From the NCBI RefSeq assembly GCF_002155965.1, contig NZ_MUMH01000071.1, forward strand, positions 1 to 37,589: a DNA stretch of 37,589 nt, written 5' to 3'. The notes beneath the pieces were generated by a model that was given only the letters and a program-made list of their open reading frames with translations, was not told the origin of the DNA and searched no databases. Below, piece after piece: positions 1 to 8,319 of this stretch (the stretch's first letter is position 1; each line of letters begins with the position of its first letter). Position numbers and translations under genes: made by a program. The stretch is from Allokutzneria sp. NRRL B-24872 (GTDB taxonomy: Bacteria > Actinomycetota > Actinomycetes > Mycobacteriales > Pseudonocardiaceae).

Positions 1-324
1 GGTCTCCGAAGAGGACGACGAAGACGACGCCGCGGGCGCCGACGGAGCCGCGGACACCGAGGGGGTCGCGGGCTTGGGGGCCTGGGCACCGGACTGCGGT
101 GCCGGGCCGGGCTTGGGAGCCGGGGGTCCGGGCCTGGGCGCGGACGGACGCTTGTCCGCCTTGCCGCCCGGGTAGGAGTCCCGCAGCTTGCGGGCGACCG
201 GGGCCTCCACGGTGGAGGACGCCGACTTCACGAACTCACCAAGCTCCTTGAGCTTGTTCAGCACGTCCTTGCTGGTGACACCGAGCTCCTTCGCGAGCTC
301 GTGCACACGGGCCTTGCCTGCCAC
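1..324 (-). CDS. infB: Translation initiation factor IF-2, N-terminal part (cut by window edge)
   Basis: IF-2 is the GTPase that brings initiator tRNA to the 30S subunit. Only the first 108 codons are present; the gene runs out of the window at base 1. The protein starts [20 protein letters not shown], the typical IF-2 N-terminal helical domain, followed by an Ala/Pro/Ser-rich linker usual in actinobacterial IF-2. The GTG start at 324 is chosen because GAGGAGA lies just upstream. The gene follows ylxR after 78 bases and closes the rimP-nusA-ylxR-infB cluster. The G domain is not visible, so identity rests on the N-terminal domain and the neighbourhood. Confidence 0.93.
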   Translation of the reverse strand, partial: MAGKARVHELAKELGVTSKDVLNKLKELGEFVKSASSTVEAPVARKLRDSYPGGKADKRPSAPRPGPPAPKPGPAPQSGAQAPKPATPSVSAAPSAPAASSSSSSSET

Positions 325-402
325 TTGTCTCCTCACTGGGAGGCCGAGCGGCAAGCCCGCACGACCTCGTCCTACCGTCGAAGCGCGTTCATGTCTTCAG
401 CT

Positions 403-735
403 TCACGGCTGATTCATGATCGGTCGACCTGCTTCCTTCGTATTGCGCGACGGGGAGGTTCCCTCGTCGGTCGAGAGCCGGGCTGCCGTGCCGAGGTGGA
501 AACCGACCGGGGCGGTGTCGAGCGGGCCGGCGAAGCGCAGTGCTCGCGGGAACGCCCTGCGCCGTTCGGCGAGGCGAAGGCACTCGGGATCGGGGTGCAA
601 CCAGGCGCCCCGTCCCGGGAGCCGACGCCGGGGATCGGGAACGACGGAGTCGTCCGAGACCACCACGCGCAGAAGCTCAGCGGCGAGCGCCCGGGTGCGG
701 CACCCGACACACGTTCGAACAGCAGACGTGTGCAT
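403..735 (-). CDS. ylxR: YlxR family (DUF448) RNA-binding protein
   Basis: Small basic protein of the YlxR family, which lies between nusA and infB in most Gram-positive bacteria. In some species (RnpM) it binds RNase P RNA. Visible signatures are RTCVGCR near the start and GRGAWLHPDPEC in the middle, the conserved core of the family. The ATG at 735 gives 110 residues, close to the usual 90-100. An upstream in-frame GTG at 765 would add ten residues (VVQGAGERNP). Neither start has a strong ribosome binding site; GGGGAACGG precedes 735. The last 35 residues are polar and poorly conserved. It is probably co-transcribed with nusA, 92 bases away. Confidence 0.88.
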   Translation of the reverse strand: MHTSAVRTCVGCRTRALAAELLRVVVSDDSVVPDPRRRLPGRGAWLHPDPECLRLAERRRAFPRALRFAGPLDTAPVGFHLGTAARLSTDEGTSPSRNTKEAGRPIMNQP

Positions 736-827
736 TGGATTCCGTTCCCCGGCGCCCTGAACCACTCATGAGTCTAACGCCTAGGGCGAACCGGTTGTTC
801 ACCGGCGCCCGGAGATCTTGCCGACAC

Positions 828-1850
828 CTACTCGGCGGCCCCCGCCGAGGCCGCTCCCGGGGCGCTCGGCGTGTCCGGAGCGGCGTCGCTGCGGATGTCG
901 ATCCGCCAGCCGGTGAGCCGCGCGGCGAGGCGGGCGTTCTGGCCCTCCTTGCCGATGGCCAGCGAGAGCTGGAAGTCCGGGACCACCACGCGCGCGGTCT
1001 TGGCGCGCTCGTCCACCACGGTCACCGAGATGACCTTGGCGGGCGAGAGCGCGTTGCCGACGAAGCTCGCCGGGTCGTCGGCGTGGTCGACGATGTCGAT
1101 CTTCTCGCCGGCCAGCTCGCTCATCACGTTGCGCACGCGCGCGCCCATCGGGCCGATGCACGCGCCCTTGGCGTTCACGCCGTGCACGGTGGAGCGGACC
1201 GCGATCTTGGTGCGGTGCCCGCCCTCGCGCGCGACGGCCGCGATCTCCACGGTGCCGTCGGCGATCTCCGGGACCTCCAGCGCGAAGAGCTTCTTCACCA
1301 GGCCGGGGTGCGTCCTGGACAGGGTCACCTGGGTGCCCCGCGCCGCCCTGGACACGGTGACCACGTAGCACTTGAGGCGCATGCCGTGGGTGTAGGTCTC
1401 GCCGGGCACCTGCTCGGCGGGCGGGATCACGCCCTCGATGTCGCCGACCTTGACGACCACCATGCCGCGCGAGTTGGCGCGGGCGTCGCGCTGCACGACG
1501 CCGGCGAGGATCTCGCCCTCCTTGGTGGCGAACTCGCCGAAGGTGCGCTCGTGCTCGGCGTCGCGCAGGCGCTGCAGGATGACCTGGCGCGCGGTGGTCG
1601 CGGCGATGCGGCCGAAGCCCTCGGGGGTGTCGTCCCACTCGTCGGCGACCACGCCGTCGGGCTGGACGTCCTGGGCGAGCACCCGCACGATGCCGGTCTT
1701 GCGGTCGATCTCCACGCGCGCGTGCTGGAAGTGACCGTCGGTGTGCTTGTAAGCGGTCAGCAGCGCGGTCTCGATCGCCCCGAGCACCGTCTCGAAGGGG
1801 ATCTCCTTTTCGCGCTCGATCGCCCGGAGCGCGGCGATGTCCACGTTCAT
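828..1850 (-). CDS. nusA: Transcription termination/antitermination factor NusA
   Basis: NusA binds RNA polymerase and nascent RNA and controls pausing, termination and rRNA antitermination. The 340-residue protein has the N-terminal polymerase-binding domain ([20 protein letters not shown]), a central S1 domain, and tandem KH domains; KH2 is marked by [20 protein letters not shown]. It ends soon after KH2 with an Ala/Pro tail and lacks the acidic repeats of the E. coli protein, as is normal for actinobacteria. The ATG overlaps the rimP stop by four bases (ATGA), so translation is likely coupled to rimP. Confidence 0.97.
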   Translation of the reverse strand: MNVDIAALRAIEREKEIPFETVLGAIETALLTAYKHTDGHFQHARVEIDRKTGIVRVLAQDVQPDGVVADEWDDTPEGFGRIAATTARQVILQRLRDAEHERTFGEFATKEGEILAGVVQRDARANSRGMVVVKVGDIEGVIPPAEQVPGETYTHGMRLKCYVVTVSRAARGTQVTLSRTHPGLVKKLFALEVPEIADGTVEIAAVAREGGHRTKIAVRSTVHGVNAKGACIGPMGARVRNVMSELAGEKIDIVDHADDPASFVGNALSPAKVISVTVVDERAKTARVVVPDFQLSLAIGKEGQNARLAARLTGWRIDIRSDAAPDTPSAPGAASAGAAE

Positions 1851-2425
1851 TTCGACTCCTCCTCCGTTGTGTCGTTCGTGTCTGCGTCTGTGTCTGTGTC
1901 GTTCGCGTCTGCGCCCAGCGCCGCCAGTTCCTTGGCGGGGGGCGCGTTGAACTCGATCTCGACCTTGGCGCCGGCGACGTCGGTGTAGACGACGCGCCGC
2001 AGCGCCCCGCCGACGAGCAGCTGGACGCCCTCGTCATCGGCGTCGCCGACCCGGCCGACGAACTCGGAGCCGTCGGACAGGCGGACCTTGGCCAGCCGCA
2101 GGCGGGTCTGCCGCCAGTGCCGGGCCTTGGTCAGCGGCGCGTCGAGGCCGCGCGAGGAGACCTCCAGGGTGTAGGCGTCCTTGAGCACGTCCTCGCGCGC
2201 GTCGAGCGCCTCGGCGACCGAACGGGAGGCCTCGGCCACCTCGTCCAGGTTCACCCCGCGCTCGGAGTCGACGACGACGCGCAGAACCCGTCGGCGGCCC
2301 GCCGACCGCACGTCGAGTTGCTCCAACTCGAACCCCGCTGCGCGGACGGCGTCGTCCACGATGGGTTCGAGCTGCGCGGTGAGCTGGTCCCGAGGACCAG
2401 GCCCCCCGTGCTGCCTGCTGGACAC
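1847..2425 (-). CDS. rimP: Ribosome maturation factor RimP
   Basis: RimP helps maturation of the 30S subunit. Residues 12-90 form the alpha/beta N-terminal domain ([19 protein letters not shown], then [20 protein letters not shown]), followed by the SH3-like C-terminal domain ([14 protein letters not shown]). The last 20 or so residues are an acidic Asp/Thr/Glu tail ([20 protein letters not shown]) encoded by a short GTCTGT-like repeat around 1866-1912. That base pattern is unlike the rest of the gene and suggests slippage-prone DNA. The GTG start at 2425 follows GGGAGC. It is the first gene of the rimP-nusA-ylxR-infB cluster. Confidence 0.95.
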   Translation of the reverse strand: MSSRQHGGPGPRDQLTAQLEPIVDDAVRAAGFELEQLDVRSAGRRRVLRVVVDSERGVNLDEVAEASRSVAEALDAREDVLKDAYTLEVSSRGLDAPLTKARHWRQTRLRLAKVRLSDGSEFVGRVGDADDEGVQLLVGGALRRVVYTDVAGAKVEIEFNAPPAKELAALGADANDTDTDADTNDTTEEESK

Positions 2426-2467
2426 CTGTCGGGCTCCCTAGCTCTTGAAGTTGAACCACGAAATCGG

Positions 2468-2507
2468 CCGGTGCGCGAACGCCGCACCGGTCCGGTCGCA
2501 CAGCGTA
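2468..2507 (-). promoter_or_regulatory. Putative rimP operon promoter -10 and leader hairpin
   Basis: Read on the minus strand, TACGCT (2507-2502) fits the actinobacterial -10 consensus TAnnnT and would start a leader of about 70 bases before rimP. No clear -35 is visible. Inside the leader, CCGGTGCG and CGCACCGG (2468-2475 and 2483-2490) form a perfect 8-bp stem with a 7-base loop. The hairpin could serve leader-level control of this operon; that role is an inference. Confidence 0.45.
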
Positions 2508-2564
2508 GCTCCTCGCCCCGCGCGAGCACGTATCCGTGATCGCCGCCCAATCGAGGGAGCCTGG

Positions 2565-2570
2565 CAGGAT
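2565..2570 (+). promoter_or_regulatory. -10 element for a leaderless lipoprotein transcript
   Basis: CAGGAT lies 8 bases before the GTG start at 2579. The distance fits transcription starting at the start codon itself; the first base deviates from TAnnnT. Confidence 0.4.
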
Positions 2571-2578
2571 GGGCGCTC

Positions 2579-3067
2579 GTGGTCTCAGGAAACTCCTCAG
2601 GACATTCCCGCCGCGGTTTCCTGCGCGCGGGGCTCGCGGGCGCGGTGGCGCTGCCGCTGAGCGCCTGCACCGGTGAGCCGACGCCGGACAAGCCCGACGC
2701 GTTGGAGGAGCTCGCCGCACAAGCGCGCTCGGACGCCGAGCTGGCCAAGGCGGTCGCGACGGCGCACCCCTCGCTCGCGGCGAAGGCCGACGCTGTCGCG
2801 GCGGACCGGCGCGCACACCACGGCGCGTTCGAGAAGGAGCTGAACCGGGCCCGTCCCGCGCGCGTGAGCGCGACAGCGACTCCGCCGCCCGCACCGGCTC
2901 CCAGCGCGCCGCAGCAGGCTTCGGCCGCGCTGAGCGCCTTGAAGGAGGCGTTGGCGACCGGGGAGAAGCGCGCGGCGGAGCTGGTGCCGTCGCTGCCGAA
3001 GCACCGCGCGGGCCTGGTCGGCTCGGTCGCGGCGAGCTGTGCGTGCCTGCGGGAGGTGCTGGCCTGA
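2579..3067 (+). CDS. Tat-exported lipoprotein of unknown function
   Basis: 162 residues. The N-terminus has a twin-arginine signal (RRGFLRAG, residues 11-18), a hydrophobic stretch, and a lipobox LSAC with Cys30 as the predicted lipid-modified residue. The export signal therefore predicts an outer-leaflet lipoprotein. The mature part is Ala-rich and helical with a Pro/Ala linker near residues 98-110; no enzymatic motif is visible. The GTG start has no Shine-Dalgarno sequence but a -10 element 8 bases upstream. Its stop overlaps the next start (TGATG), so it is coupled to the DUF4439 gene. A similar pair lies between rimP and proS in M. tuberculosis (Rv2843-Rv2844). The function is not known. 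Confidence 0.82.
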   Translation: MVSGNSSGHSRRGFLRAGLAGAVALPLSACTGEPTPDKPDALEELAAQARSDAELAKAVATAHPSLAAKADAVAADRRAHHGAFEKELNRARPARVSATATPPPAPAPSAPQQASAALSALKEALATGEKRAAELVPSLPKHRAGLVGSVAASCACLREVLA

Positions 3068-3534
3068 TGTTGTTCCGTGCGCAGAAGAACCCGCCGTCGC
3101 AGGAGACGGTGAACGCGGTGCAGCAGGCGCTGGCCGCCGAGCACGCCGCCGAGTGGGCCTACGGCTTGGCGTCGGCGTTCCTGCCCTCGTCCGCGGACGC
3201 GTCGATCCGCGAGGGCGAGACGGCGCACCGTGCGCGGCGCGACGCCGTGGAGCGGTTGTTGCGCGACGCGGGGGCGACACCGGTTCCCGCTGAGCCCGCC
3301 TACCAACCGCCACAGCCGGTGACGAACCAGGCGAGCGCGGCCGGCCTGCTGGCCGCGGCGGAGACCGACGCGGCGGCTGCGTGGCACGGCGTGCTCGAAC
3401 GCTCGGAACCGGCAGAGGAGTCGTTGCGGCGCACGGCAATGGAGGGTTTGACGGCCTCGGCCGTGCGCACCGCGCGCTGGCGCAAGATGGCTGGGCAGAC
3501 CCCGGCGACGACCGCGTTCCCCGGGCGCCAGTAG
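3067..3534 (+). CDS. DUF4439 ferritin-like protein
   Basis: 155 residues, almost entirely helical, with the pattern EHAAEWAYGL ... EGETAHRARRD of the DUF4439 ferritin-like family; the Glu/His residues sit where a four-helix bundle would place metal ligands. No signal peptide is seen, so it is likely cytoplasmic. The ATG at 3067 shares one base with the stop of the upstream lipoprotein gene, which argues for translational coupling and a joint function. The family has no established biochemical role. The gene converges on the minus-strand gene at 3541 with only 6 bases between the stops. Confidence 0.8.
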   Translation: MLFRAQKNPPSQETVNAVQQALAAEHAAEWAYGLASAFLPSSADASIREGETAHRARRDAVERLLRDAGATPVPAEPAYQPPQPVTNQASAAGLLAAAETDAAAAWHGVLERSEPAEESLRRTAMEGLTASAVRTARWRKMAGQTPATTAFPGRQ

Positions 3535-3540
3535 AGCCCG

Positions 3541-4290
3541 TCAGGTGTTGATGGCGCGCCCCACGCGGAGCGCGTCCGTGCTGACTTCCTGCAGCAGGTC
3601 GACGTCCTTGCGCGTGTGGTTGTAGAAGTCCGACTCCGCGATCAGCACCGTGGTGCCCTCGACGGCCGAGGCGTAGCCCGCGTCCTTGAACTGCGCGGGC
3701 CCGCCGGGCACGTTGCGGTTCTCCCGGATGAGGTCGTTGACGTTGCCGGTCTTGTCGGACTTGGTGAGCGTCTCCAGTGCTGTGGCGTCGTTGACGTTGG
3801 ACATCGTGACCAGCGCGAGGGAGACCACGACCGGAGAGCCGTCCTTGGCCTTGGTGGCGAACAGCAGGCGGAGCATGCGCTCGCACGGCGTCTTGCGGAG
3901 GAACTGCTGCGTGTCGTCGTAGGCGTGCGCGGCGCAGTCCTTGTCGGCGACGGTGACGTGCTCCTCGTAGACGAGCTGCGGCGGGTCGGACGGGAGCGCG
4001 GCCTCTCCCCTGACCGTGCCGTCGCTGGCGCTCCACAACGTGCCGGAGAGCAGCGCGACCGCCGCGAGCACCCCGCCCTTGATCAGCCAGCCCCTGCGCG
4101 AGCGGTCGGCGACGAGCGCGGCGACGCGGTCGGCGGTGCTGGGCGGGGACGGGCGCTGCGCGGGCGGCTCCTCGGCCGGGGACGCGGCCCTCGGCCGGGG
4201 AGCTGGGGTGGGCTCGGCCAGGGGCGAGGTGTCCCACTCGGGCTCCACTCGCGTCATCACCTGTCCGTCCGATGAGCGCAGATCCGACAC
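3541..4290 (-). CDS. Single-pass membrane protein, unknown function
   Basis: 249 residues. The N-terminal 65 residues are Pro/Ala-rich and cytoplasmic. A basic segment (DRSRRGWLIKGG) precedes one transmembrane helix at about residues 70-88 (VLAAVALLSGTLW). The rest is an extracytoplasmic domain of about 160 residues with two Cys (DKDCAAHAY, KTPCERML) that could form a disulfide. I recognise no named family. GTG at 4290 is favoured because TACCGT lies 8 bases upstream, as for a leaderless mRNA; ATG at 4257 is the alternative. Confidence 0.75.
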   Translation of the reverse strand: MSDLRSSDGQVMTRVEPEWDTSPLAEPTPAPRPRAASPAEEPPAQRPSPPSTADRVAALVADRSRRGWLIKGGVLAAVALLSGTLWSASDGTVRGEAALPSDPPQLVYEEHVTVADKDCAAHAYDDTQQFLRKTPCERMLRLLFATKAKDGSPVVVSLALVTMSNVNDATALETLTKSDKTGNVNDLIRENRNVPGGPAQFKDAGYASAVEGTTVLIAESDFYNHTRKDVDLLQEVSTDALRVGRAINT

Positions 4291-4298
4291 GATGGCTC

Positions 4299-4304
4299 AC
4301 GGTA
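4299..4304 (-). promoter_or_regulatory. -10 element for a leaderless transcript (gene at 4290)
   Basis: TACCGT on the minus strand, 8 bases before GTG at 4290, fits TAnnnT. The flanking 150 bases up to 4450 hold short dyads (GTTCAC/GTGAAC at 4370-4389, CTGTCCG/CGGACAG around 4378-4405) but no gene that I can support. Confidence 0.5.
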
Positions 4305-4450
4305 ACGGTCTCCCGGAGGAAACGCGACGCGTCCCTACAACCTTGAGAGTGGCCTGCGCCAGCCTTGGCGTTCACCTGTCCGCGTGAACAGCGGTAACGG
4401 ACAGATGGTCACAGTCACGACAATTCCACCCGTTGGGGATTCACGCAGGA

Positions 4451-5485
4451 TCAAAGCCTGATCGCCCGCAGCACCAGCTCGACGTCCTCCGCCGAGTTGT
4501 ACAGGTGGAAGCCGAGCCGCGTCCGCCCGGCGCGGGAGGCCGACTTCACCCCTGCCTCGGCGAGCCGCCGGTTCTGCTCCTCGGACAGCTCCAGGGAGAC
4601 GATCGCCGACCCGGCCGGGGGCAGGTCCAGCTCGGCGAGCAGCCCATCGGCCAGTCCGACGCAGTGCGCGCGCACCTCGGCCAGGTCCAGGCTGGTCAGG
4701 AACTCCAGCGACGCCGCGCCGCCGACCTGCGCCAACCACACCGGAGAGAGGTCGAGCCGCCGGGCGGCGCGCGCCAACCGCAACGGCAAGCCGTAGATCG
4801 ACTGCCACGGGTCCTCGCCCGCGTACCAGTTGGCCGAGTGCACGACGAGCTCCTCCAGCGCGTCGGGCCGCACGGCCAGCCAGGCGGCTCCGCGCGGGCA
4901 GAGCAGCCACTTGTAGGCGGCGGCCACCACCCAGTCCGCCCACCCCAGGTCGAGCGGCGTCCAGCCAGCTGCCTGCGTGGCGTCCAGCAGCACGCGGGCG
5001 CCGGAGCGGGCGGCGGCCTCGCGCAGCGCTTCCAGATCGACCTGCTCGCCGTTGGCCGACTGCACCACGCTCACCGCGACGACATCGTGACCGTCCACAG
5101 AGGACGGAAGCTCGCTGAGGTCGACCTCGGTCACCTTGACCCCGCGATGTGCTTGCGCGGCAAAGGGAAACGTCAGGCTGGTGAACTCACCGGCCGCGGT
5201 GAGCACGCGGCTGCCGTCCGGCACGCTCGCGGCGACGATGCCGACGAGCTGGGAGCCGCTCGCCCCGGCCGCGACGTCCTCCGCGTCGAAGCCGACCAGC
5301 GAGGCGAAGGCGGTCCGCGCGCGCAGCACGCGCCCGTCGAAGTCGGCGGGGTGGTCGGCACCCGCTCCCCACCGCTGGACCGACTCGCGCACGGCGTCGA
5401 CGGTCGATTGGGGCGGGACACCGATGCTCGGCGTGTTGAGGTAACCGGCGGGGACGTCGAACTCCGCTCCGAAGGCAAGGCGCAT
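4451..5485 (-). CDS. Aminotransferase class V family PLP enzyme
   Basis: 344-residue fold-type I PLP enzyme of the class V aminotransferase / cysteine desulfurase / isopenicillin-N-epimerase group. LLDATQAAGW (around residue 166) holds the Asp that pairs with the PLP nitrogen, and AAYKWLLCPRG holds the probable Schiff-base Lys192. No Cys-loop like that of desulfurases IscS/SufS is evident, so desulfurase activity is unlikely; the substrate is unknown. The ATG at 5485 is chosen over longer readings because the protein then starts MRLAFGAEFDVPAGYLNTPS, typical for the group, and TACGCT sits 7 bases upstream. It is divergent from the YjbQ gene. Confidence 0.88.
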   Translation of the reverse strand: MRLAFGAEFDVPAGYLNTPSIGVPPQSTVDAVRESVQRWGAGADHPADFDGRVLRARTAFASLVGFDAEDVAAGASGSQLVGIVAASVPDGSRVLTAAGEFTSLTFPFAAQAHRGVKVTEVDLSELPSSVDGHDVVAVSVVQSANGEQVDLEALREAAARSGARVLLDATQAAGWTPLDLGWADWVVAAAYKWLLCPRGAAWLAVRPDALEELVVHSANWYAGEDPWQSIYGLPLRLARAARRLDLSPVWLAQVGGAASLEFLTSLDLAEVRAHCVGLADGLLAELDLPPAGSAIVSLELSEEQNRRLAEAGVKSASRAGRTRLGFHLYNSAEDVELVLRAIRL

Positions 5486-5492
5486 GTGTCTG

Positions 5493-5498
5493 AGCGTA
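5493..5498 (-). promoter_or_regulatory. -10 element for the leaderless aminotransferase transcript
   Basis: TACGCT on the minus strand ends 7 bases before the ATG at 5485. There is no Shine-Dalgarno sequence between them, so a leaderless mRNA is predicted. Confidence 0.55.
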
Positions 5499-5523
5499 TG
5501 CACAGCTCCAGCGGTTTTCGGAC

Positions 5524-5529
5524 TACTTT
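5524..5529 (+). promoter_or_regulatory. -10 element for the YjbQ-family gene
   Basis: TACTTT ends 7 bases before the ATG at 5537. The intervening GAGGGAC could also act as a ribosome binding site if transcription starts further upstream. Confidence 0.5.
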
Positions 5530-5536
5530 GAGGGAC

Positions 5537-5947
5537 ATGCGTTCCGAGGTGATCGAGATCAGGACCGGCTCCGTCGAGGTCGTCTACGACCTGACGGCGG
5601 AGTGCGAGAGGTTCCTGGCCGGGGTGGGCGGCGCGGACGGGCTGCTGCACGTGTGGGTGCCGCACGCGACGGCGGGCCTCGCCGTCCTGGAGACCGGTGC
5701 GGGCAGCGACGACGACCTGCTCGCCGCGCTGCGCGACCTGCTGCCCGCTGACGACCGCTGGCGGCACCGCCACGGCTCCAAGGGACACGGCCGCGACCAC
5801 GTGCTGCCCGCGCTGGTCCCACCGCACGCGACGGTCCCGGTCCTCGGCGGGCGGATGGCGCTGGGCACGTGGCAGTCGGTGTGCCTGGTCGACACCAACC
5901 GCGACAACCCCGTCCGCAGCGTCCGGCTCAGCTTCCTCGCGGGCTGA
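5537..5947 (+). CDS. UPF0047 / YjbQ family protein
   Basis: 136-residue protein of the YjbQ (UPF0047) family. E. coli YjbQ has weak thiamine-phosphate synthase activity in vitro; the true role is unsettled. Conserved signatures are visible: LHVWVPHATAGLAV, the His-rich HRHGSKGHGRDHV, GGRMALGTWQ and the final VRSVRLSFL. The length is typical for the family. The 51-bp spacer shared with the divergent aminotransferase holds the -10 elements of both genes. Only 3 bases separate its stop from the next gene, so it probably heads an operon with it. Confidence 0.88.
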   Translation: MRSEVIEIRTGSVEVVYDLTAECERFLAGVGGADGLLHVWVPHATAGLAVLETGAGSDDDLLAALRDLLPADDRWRHRHGSKGHGRDHVLPALVPPHATVPVLGGRMALGTWQSVCLVDTNRDNPVRSVRLSFLAG

Positions 5948-5950
5948 GCC

Positions 5951-6661
5951 GTGCGGAGGAACGCGGTGATCACCGCGCTGCTGCTCGTGATCGTCGTTGG
6001 CGGGGGCGCCGCGGCCGTGCTGCTGCTCTCGCGCGGCGGCGGGCGGAGCACGTCGAGCAGCACCACCAGCGCGCCCGCGCCTCCTCCGGAGAAGACCACC
6101 CAGCCCCCGGCGACCACCAAACCGCTGCCGCCCGCGCGCAACACCGGCTGGCAGGTCATCGTCAACGACGATGCCGGACTGGTCTACGAGGTGCCGGGTT
6201 CCTGGGCGATCGGCGGCTCCAGGATGGCCAGGCCCGGCGGAGTGGTGTCGCTGAGCGGGCTCGCGGCCGCGCGGCCCTTCCAGTGCGACGGCGCCGAGTT
6301 CGTCCGCGGCGAGATCGGTTCCGGGCGCATGACCCGGCGGGACGATCCGGCGATCGTCGCCGGCGCGGTCGCCGAGGGCGCCGCGAGGGCCGGCTACCCC
6401 TCCCCCACCGTCGAGCTCGGCGCCCCGACCCCGACCACCATCGACGGCCTGACCGGGGCCACCGTGGTCGCCGAGGTCTCCTCCACCGCGCAGAACCCTT
6501 GCCGCGCAAGCAAAGCGCGGATCACGGTGCTCGCGCTCGCGGCGCCCAACGGCACCGTCGCCGTCAAGATCGAGGTGCCCGAGGACGGCAAGGACGCGCA
6601 GTTCTCACCGAGCGCGGAGGACGTCCGCAGGATTCTGGAGTCCGTCCGGGTGGCGAGCTGA
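5951..6661 (+). CDS. Membrane-anchored extracytoplasmic protein, paralogue 1
   Basis: 236 residues: a short basic start, one transmembrane or uncleaved signal helix (residues 5-26), a Ser/Thr/Pro linker, then an extracytoplasmic domain of about 170 residues. The domain begins NTGWQVIVNDDAGLVYEVP and has two Cys (FQCDGAEF, QNPCRASK). The same start, the Cys positions and the C-terminal ILESVRVAS recur in the next gene (NPGWQVVANSITKLMYEVP, YQCGGGTY, GEPCMAAS, IVDSFRVAT), so the two are tandem paralogues. No enzymatic motif is seen. The fold may belong to a DUF of actinobacterial secreted proteins, which I cannot name with certainty. Confidence 0.8.
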   Translation: MRRNAVITALLLVIVVGGGAAAVLLLSRGGGRSTSSSTTSAPAPPPEKTTQPPATTKPLPPARNTGWQVIVNDDAGLVYEVPGSWAIGGSRMARPGGVVSLSGLAAARPFQCDGAEFVRGEIGSGRMTRRDDPAIVAGAVAEGAARAGYPSPTVELGAPTPTTIDGLTGATVVAEVSSTAQNPCRASKARITVLALAAPNGTVAVKIEVPEDGKDAQFSPSAEDVRRILESVRVAS

Positions 6662-6687
6662 CTTGCCCGCGCCGCGTGCCCTGGGGG

Positions 6688-6693
6688 TACCGT
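6688..6693 (+). promoter_or_regulatory. -10 element for a leaderless transcript (gene at 6701)
   Basis: TACCGT ends 7 bases before the GTG at 6701. TTGCCC at 6663-6668 could be a -35 with a 19-base spacer. It gives the second paralogue its own promoter. Confidence 0.5.
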
Positions 6694-6700
6694 CGCTGCC

Positions 6701-7627
6701 GTGACGTGGCCAGGTGGTGGACAGGACCAGCAGGGACAGCAGCCGCAGCAGTGGGGCCAGCCCGCCCCTCAGCAGCAGCAGCAGCAACCGCAGTACGGCG
6801 GCTTCGGCCAGGGCGGCTACGGCGGGCTCGGCGCGTTCGACCAGAAGCCGCAGAAGAAGAAGGGCAAGCACACCAAGGCCATCCTCTTCAGCGGTCTGGG
6901 CGTCGTGCTGGTCGCCGCGGTCGTGGTCACCGTCGTGCTGCTGACCAACGGCAAGAGTCCGCAAGCCGCGCCCACACCGCCTCCCGGCCCGACAACCTCC
7001 TCGAAGGAGATCGCGAAGCCGCCGGAGCCGGTGCGCGAGGCCGCGAAGAACCCTGGCTGGCAGGTCGTGGCCAACTCGATCACCAAGCTGATGTACGAGG
7101 TGCCCCCGGCGTGGAAGCCGAGCGCTCCAGCCGACAAGCGCGAGATGCTCGGGAACCCGGGCATCAGCAACCTCTCGAAGCTGGGCTCCTACCAGTGCGG
7201 TGGCGGGACCTACTCGCGCGGGGTGACCGGCATGGTGGCGCTCAAGCCGAAGGAGGGCGGCCCCGCGCTGGAGACGGGCACGATCGCCGCCGACTACGCC
7301 AAGGGGTTCGCGAACTCCTTCTACCGGTTCACCAAGGACGGCAAGACGCAGACTCCGCAGGTGGCGCTCGGCCAGCCGAAACCGGTGCAGCGCCAAGGCG
7401 TCAACGGCGTCGTGGTGGAGGCGACGGCGACCACCGCGCCCGGTGAGCCGTGCATGGCCGCCTCCGGCAAGGTGATCGCGATCGTGCACCTGCTGAAGGA
7501 GGACAGCGCGATCGTCATGGTGGCCAACGCCGACACCGCGGCGGTCGCCGGGCAGGAGTCGGCGCCGACCGCGACCGACGACGAGCTGAACAAGATCGTC
7601 GACAGCTTCCGCGTCGCGACGCAGTGA
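6701..7627 (+). CDS. Membrane-anchored extracytoplasmic protein, paralogue 2
   Basis: 308 residues. A Gln/Gly-rich cytoplasmic tail (residues 1-48, with a run of six Gln from a CAG/CAA tract near 6770-6787) is followed by basic residues, one transmembrane helix at about 62-81 (ILFSGLGVVLVAAVVVTVVL), a Pro/Thr linker and a domain of about 200 residues matching the upstream gene. Two Cys are conserved between the copies. Gln/Gly/Pro-rich N-termini on single-pass proteins are common in actinobacterial cell-envelope proteins. The function is unknown. The stop overlaps the HAD gene start (GTGA), so the two are coupled. Confidence 0.8.
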   Translation: MTWPGGGQDQQGQQPQQWGQPAPQQQQQQPQYGGFGQGGYGGLGAFDQKPQKKKGKHTKAILFSGLGVVLVAAVVVTVVLLTNGKSPQAAPTPPPGPTTSSKEIAKPPEPVREAAKNPGWQVVANSITKLMYEVPPAWKPSAPADKREMLGNPGISNLSKLGSYQCGGGTYSRGVTGMVALKPKEGGPALETGTIAADYAKGFANSFYRFTKDGKTQTPQVALGQPKPVQRQGVNGVVVEATATTAPGEPCMAASGKVIAIVHLLKEDSAIVMVANADTAAVAGQESAPTATDDELNKIVDSFRVATQ

Positions 7628-8316
7628 GCCCGACGCGCTTGGTGCTGTGGGACATCGACCTCACGCTGGTCGAGCTGCGCGGCCTCGGGATGCACTGGTA
7701 CCGCCGCGCGCTGGCCACCGCGACCGGGACCGAGCTGGTGCACGAACCGCCGACCGCGGGCCGCACGGAGCGCTGGATCAGCACGGAGATCCTTGCGGCA
7801 CACGGGTTGCCGACCGACGACGCCTCGGTGCGCGGACTGTTCGCCGCGCTCACCGAAGCGGTGGAGGCCGATCTGGACGTGCTGCCCGTGCGCGGGCGCG
7901 CGCTGCCGGGGGCCGTCGAGGCGCTGGAGGCGCTGGCGCTGCGCGCGGACGTGGTGCAGGGCCTGGTCACGGGGAACCTGGTGGAGATCGCCAAGCACAA
8001 GCTCGGCGCCTTCGGGCTCGACCGGCGGTTGGACCTGGCGATCGGCGGCTACGGCGACGCGTCACTGGTGCGAGCCGATCTGGTGGCCGCGGCCGTCGAA
8101 GCCGCGACCACCAGGCACACCAACGGTTTCGCGGCCGACGCCGTGATCGTCTTCGGTGACAGCCCGCACGACATCACCGCCGCGCGCCAGCACGGCGCGG
8201 TCGCGGTCGGCGTGGCGACGGGCCACAGCAGTGCTTCGGAGCTGAGCGCGGCCGGGGCCGACGTGGTCCTCACGGACCTCGCCGACACCGCGGCCGTGCT
8301 CGAACTCCTCGGCTAG
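7624..8316 (+). CDS. HAD-family phosphatase
   Basis: 230-residue haloacid dehalogenase-type hydrolase. Motif I is LWDIDLTLV (nucleophile Asp10, acid Asp12), motif II LVTGNL, a Lys near KHKLGAF, and motif IV VFGDSPHDITAAR. The insertion after motif I is the helical cap of the phosphoglycolate phosphatase/beta-phosphoglucomutase subfamily. The substrate cannot be deduced; a small phosphorylated metabolite is expected and the protein is cytosolic. The GTG at 7624 overlaps the preceding stop. It converges on the peptidase gene with 3 bases between stop codons, so any terminator must lie inside coding sequence. Confidence 0.88.
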   Translation: MSPTRLVLWDIDLTLVELRGLGMHWYRRALATATGTELVHEPPTAGRTERWISTEILAAHGLPTDDASVRGLFAALTEAVEADLDVLPVRGRALPGAVEALEALALRADVVQGLVTGNLVEIAKHKLGAFGLDRRLDLAIGGYGDASLVRADLVAAAVEAATTRHTNGFAADAVIVFGDSPHDITAARQHGAVAVGVATGHSSASELSAAGADVVLTDLADTAAVLELLG

Positions 8317-8319
8317 CTC

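Noticed and set aside
1866-1912. GTCTGT-like microsatellite as a separate regulatory repeat
   Set aside because: It lies wholly inside rimP and encodes its acidic tail in frame, so it is noted with that gene.
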